Shown: piece by piece, positions 62,475 to 64,000 of the stretch
How positions within the stretch are numbered: the stretch's first letter is position 1
Layout of the letters: each line of letters starts with the position of its first letter
Origin: G963662905 sp963676725
GTDB lineage: Bacteria > Bacteroidota > Bacteroidia > Bacteroidales > WRLA01
Direction: 5' to 3'
Assembly (NCBI GenBank): GCA_963676725.1
Contig: OY781463.1
Span: 3,410,001 to 3,474,000 of the forward strand
Length of the DNA stretch: 64,000 nt
Program-made: the position numbers and the translations under genes
Notes under the pieces: generated by a model
Seen by the model: the letters and a program-made list of their open reading frames with translations, nothing else
Told to the model about the DNA's origin: nothing
Database searches by the model: none

Positions 62475-64000
62475 CTATTCGTGATAGTAAACACGTTTCA
62501 CACGATGTGACACAGAGGTTAATAACTCATAGGCAATTGTGCCTGCCTTCTTGGCAAGCAAAGAAATATCCAGTTCCGGGCCATAAATGATTATTTCGTC
62601 GCCTTCCTGTATTTGAGGTACATGGCTTACATCAACCATGCACATATCCATGCAAATATTCCCAATAATGGGCACCGTCACTCCATGCGTTACGAAACAT
62701 CCTTTATTGCTCAATCTTCTGTTCAGCCCGTCAGCATAACCAATCGGGATTATGGCAATCTGTACATCACGATCTGCTGTATAACTCCTGCTATAACCCA
62801 CTGATTCACCTTTTTTCACCGATTTTATTTGCGAAACAACTGTTTTCAAACGGCTCACCGGACGTAATTTCTTTTGCACTTCAGGAAGAGGGGAAACACC
62901 ATACAAACCAATACCTAGACGAACCATATCGAAAGCAAAATCGGGGAAACGACAGATGCCCGCTGTATTTAAAATATGGCAAATTGCCTTATATCCGATT
63001 TCTTTTTGAAAGGAAGTGACAGAACTGCTGAAAACAGAGAGTTGCTCCATTGTAAAATCGTCATGTTTTGCTTCATCGCTTGCTGCAAGGTGTGAAAAAA
63101 TACTTTCGACACGAATAAATGGGAAGCTTTTCAGCTGTTTTGCGAGTTCTTTTAGTTCATTGGCCTGAAAGCCCAAACGCCGCATTCCTGTATCCAGCTT
63201 AATATGTACTTTAGCGACTCGGTCTGTATAAAAAATCTGCTTTTTTGCGGCCTGTGCAAAATTCAAAAACTGTCTGATACTGTATATTTCAGGTTCCAGA
63301 TTATAATGAAGCATATCTGAAAGCGCATCGGTTTCTGGGTTCATTACCATAATTGGCAAGCTAATTCCCGCTTTTCTAAGCTCCACACCTTCATCGGCAT
63401 AAGCCACCGCAAGGATATCAATATGATGATAATCCAATAGATGCGCAATTTCCACACTTCCCATGCCATATGCATTTGCCTTAACCATTGCCATAATTCG
63501 CTGCCCTTGAGGCAATAAAGAACGAAAATAGTTCAGGTTATGTACCAAGGCATCGAGATTTACCTCCATAACAGTATCATGGGTTTGAGCTTCCAGCATC
63601 TTGCTAATCAACTCAAAACGAAAATTTCGTGCTCCTTTTAGCAGTATTGCCTCATCATGAAAATCAAATAAATGAATTGAAGAAAGAAAATTCTCAGTAC
63701 ATTTAAAATACTGCACATCATCGCCATGAATCGGCTTCAAATCAAATAATTTCTCTCCAATGCAAATTATTTGCTGCAGGGAAATTCCATCGATTATTTT
63801 TTGCACTTCATTGTATAATGCCGCATCATTAAACCCACTTTCCTGGATATCAGAAAGAATCAATATTTTGCGTACGACTTGCGACTGGCGGTCTAAAAAA
63901 TCCAAGGCGATACGCAGTGATTCCAGATCTGAATTATAGCTGTCATTAATAATGATGGTATTGCGCCGTCCATTTTTCTGCTCAAGCCTTAAAGCCACGG
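62475..64000 (-). CDS. Bifunctional MurF/alanine racemase fusion (partial, N-terminus outside window)
   Basis: The frame is open to the window edge; 508 codons are visible. The N-terminal part is the MurF C-terminal domain (NTIIINDSYNSDLESLRIALDF), which joins UDP-MurNAc-tripeptide to D-Ala-D-Ala; its ATP-binding part is outside. From about residue 143 the Alr part follows: EVNLDALVHNLNYFRSLLPQ, PLP lysine in MAMVKANAYGMG, and IGNICMDMCMVDVSHV, which supply D-alanine. The fusion is typical of Bacteroidota and pairs precursor supply with ligation. Confidence 0.93.
   Translation of the reverse strand, partial: VALRLEQKNGRRNTIIINDSYNSDLESLRIALDFLDRQSQVVRKILILSDIQESGFNDAALYNEVQKIIDGISLQQIICIGEKLFDLKPIHGDDVQYFKCTENFLSSIHLFDFHDEAILLKGARNFRFELISKMLEAQTHDTVMEVNLDALVHNLNYFRSLLPQGQRIMAMVKANAYGMGSVEIAHLLDYHHIDILAVAYADEGVELRKAGISLPIMVMNPETDALSDMLHYNLEPEIYSIRQFLNFAQAAKKQIFYTDRVAKVHIKLDTGMRRLGFQANELKELAKQLKSFPFIRVESIFSHLAASDEAKHDDFTMEQLSVFSSSVTSFQKEIGYKAICHILNTAGICRFPDFAFDMVRLGIGLYGVSPLPEVQKKLRPVSRLKTVVSQIKSVKKGESVGYSRSYTADRDVQIAIIPIGYADGLNRRLSNKGCFVTHGVTVPIIGNICMDMCMVDVSHVPQIQEGDEIIIYGPELDISLLAKKAGTIAYELLTSVSHRVKRVYYHE

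Noticed and set aside
1..64000. CRISPR array, insertion sequence, prophage or toxin-antitoxin pair
   Set aside because: No spaced direct repeats, transposase motifs, phage structural genes or small paired toxin/antitoxin ORFs were seen on either strand.

Overview
The window is chromosomal DNA of a Bacteroidota bacterium, probably in or near the Bacteroidales/Marinilabiliales. The evidence is: CarboxypepD_reg-type TonB receptors; a GldH lipoprotein next to a PSP1/RicT-like protein and a class A PBP; a MurF-alanine racemase fusion; a three-gene succinate dehydrogenase/fumarate reductase with a five-helix cytochrome b; several intergenic matches to the Bacteroidota -7 promoter consensus TAnnTTTG; and a near absence of Shine-Dalgarno sequences. 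No species can be named from the sequence alone. Most of the window is housekeeping DNA. I see no prophage, transposase, CRISPR array or recognisable defence island.

Layout. 1-6.6 kb: a carbohydrate-type locus with a LacI-family regulator facing a TonB receptor, a Na+/solute symporter and a glycosyltransferase cut by the window edge. 7-8.6 kb: a lipoprotein and beta-barrel pair. 8.7-12.8 kb: yebC, a decayed small membrane gene, then a TonB receptor behind a His-rich small membrane protein with a Fur-like operator candidate. 13-17 kb: two cell-envelope glycosyltransferase-type genes and a secreted bleomycin-hydrolase-like peptidase. 17-23.6 kb: sixA-ppk1-ppx (polyphosphate), moeA, a CCG-domain Fe-S protein and a lipoprotein. 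23.7-28.4 kb: MATE exporter with a tandem retropepsin-like protein, sppA, and 5-formyl-THF cyclo-ligase. 28.4-34.2 kb: a GldK/FGE-like lipoprotein with a PhnD-like membrane fusion protein, a divergent WYL regulator, and two unknown ORFs. This is the least conventional locus. 34.4-38.3 kb: rmuC, then a gene-poor stretch with a frameshifted PKD-FISUMP lipoprotein and tRNA-Val.

38.3-45.2 kb: BASS-like transporter, glycosyltransferase overlapping miaA, another glycosyltransferase, a secreted GH63/GH37-like hydrolase and an HD phosphohydrolase. 45.2-49.7 kb: ccmB-C-D-E with an unusual CXXXY-type CcmE, a GNAT protein and an M24B peptidase. 49.8-53.3 kb: sdhCAB. 53.4-56.8 kb: a heavy-metal operon (two HMA proteins, a TonB receptor, a Cys/His-rich periplasmic protein). 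57-64 kb: holB, ricT-like, gldH, PBP1A, and the convergent murF-alr fusion running off the window.

The organism appears to respire (cytochrome c maturation, succinate dehydrogenase/fumarate reductase), stores or turns over polyphosphate, and imports metals or organic ligands through TonB receptors. Promoter, operator and fold statements are pattern readings made by eye, not computed results.
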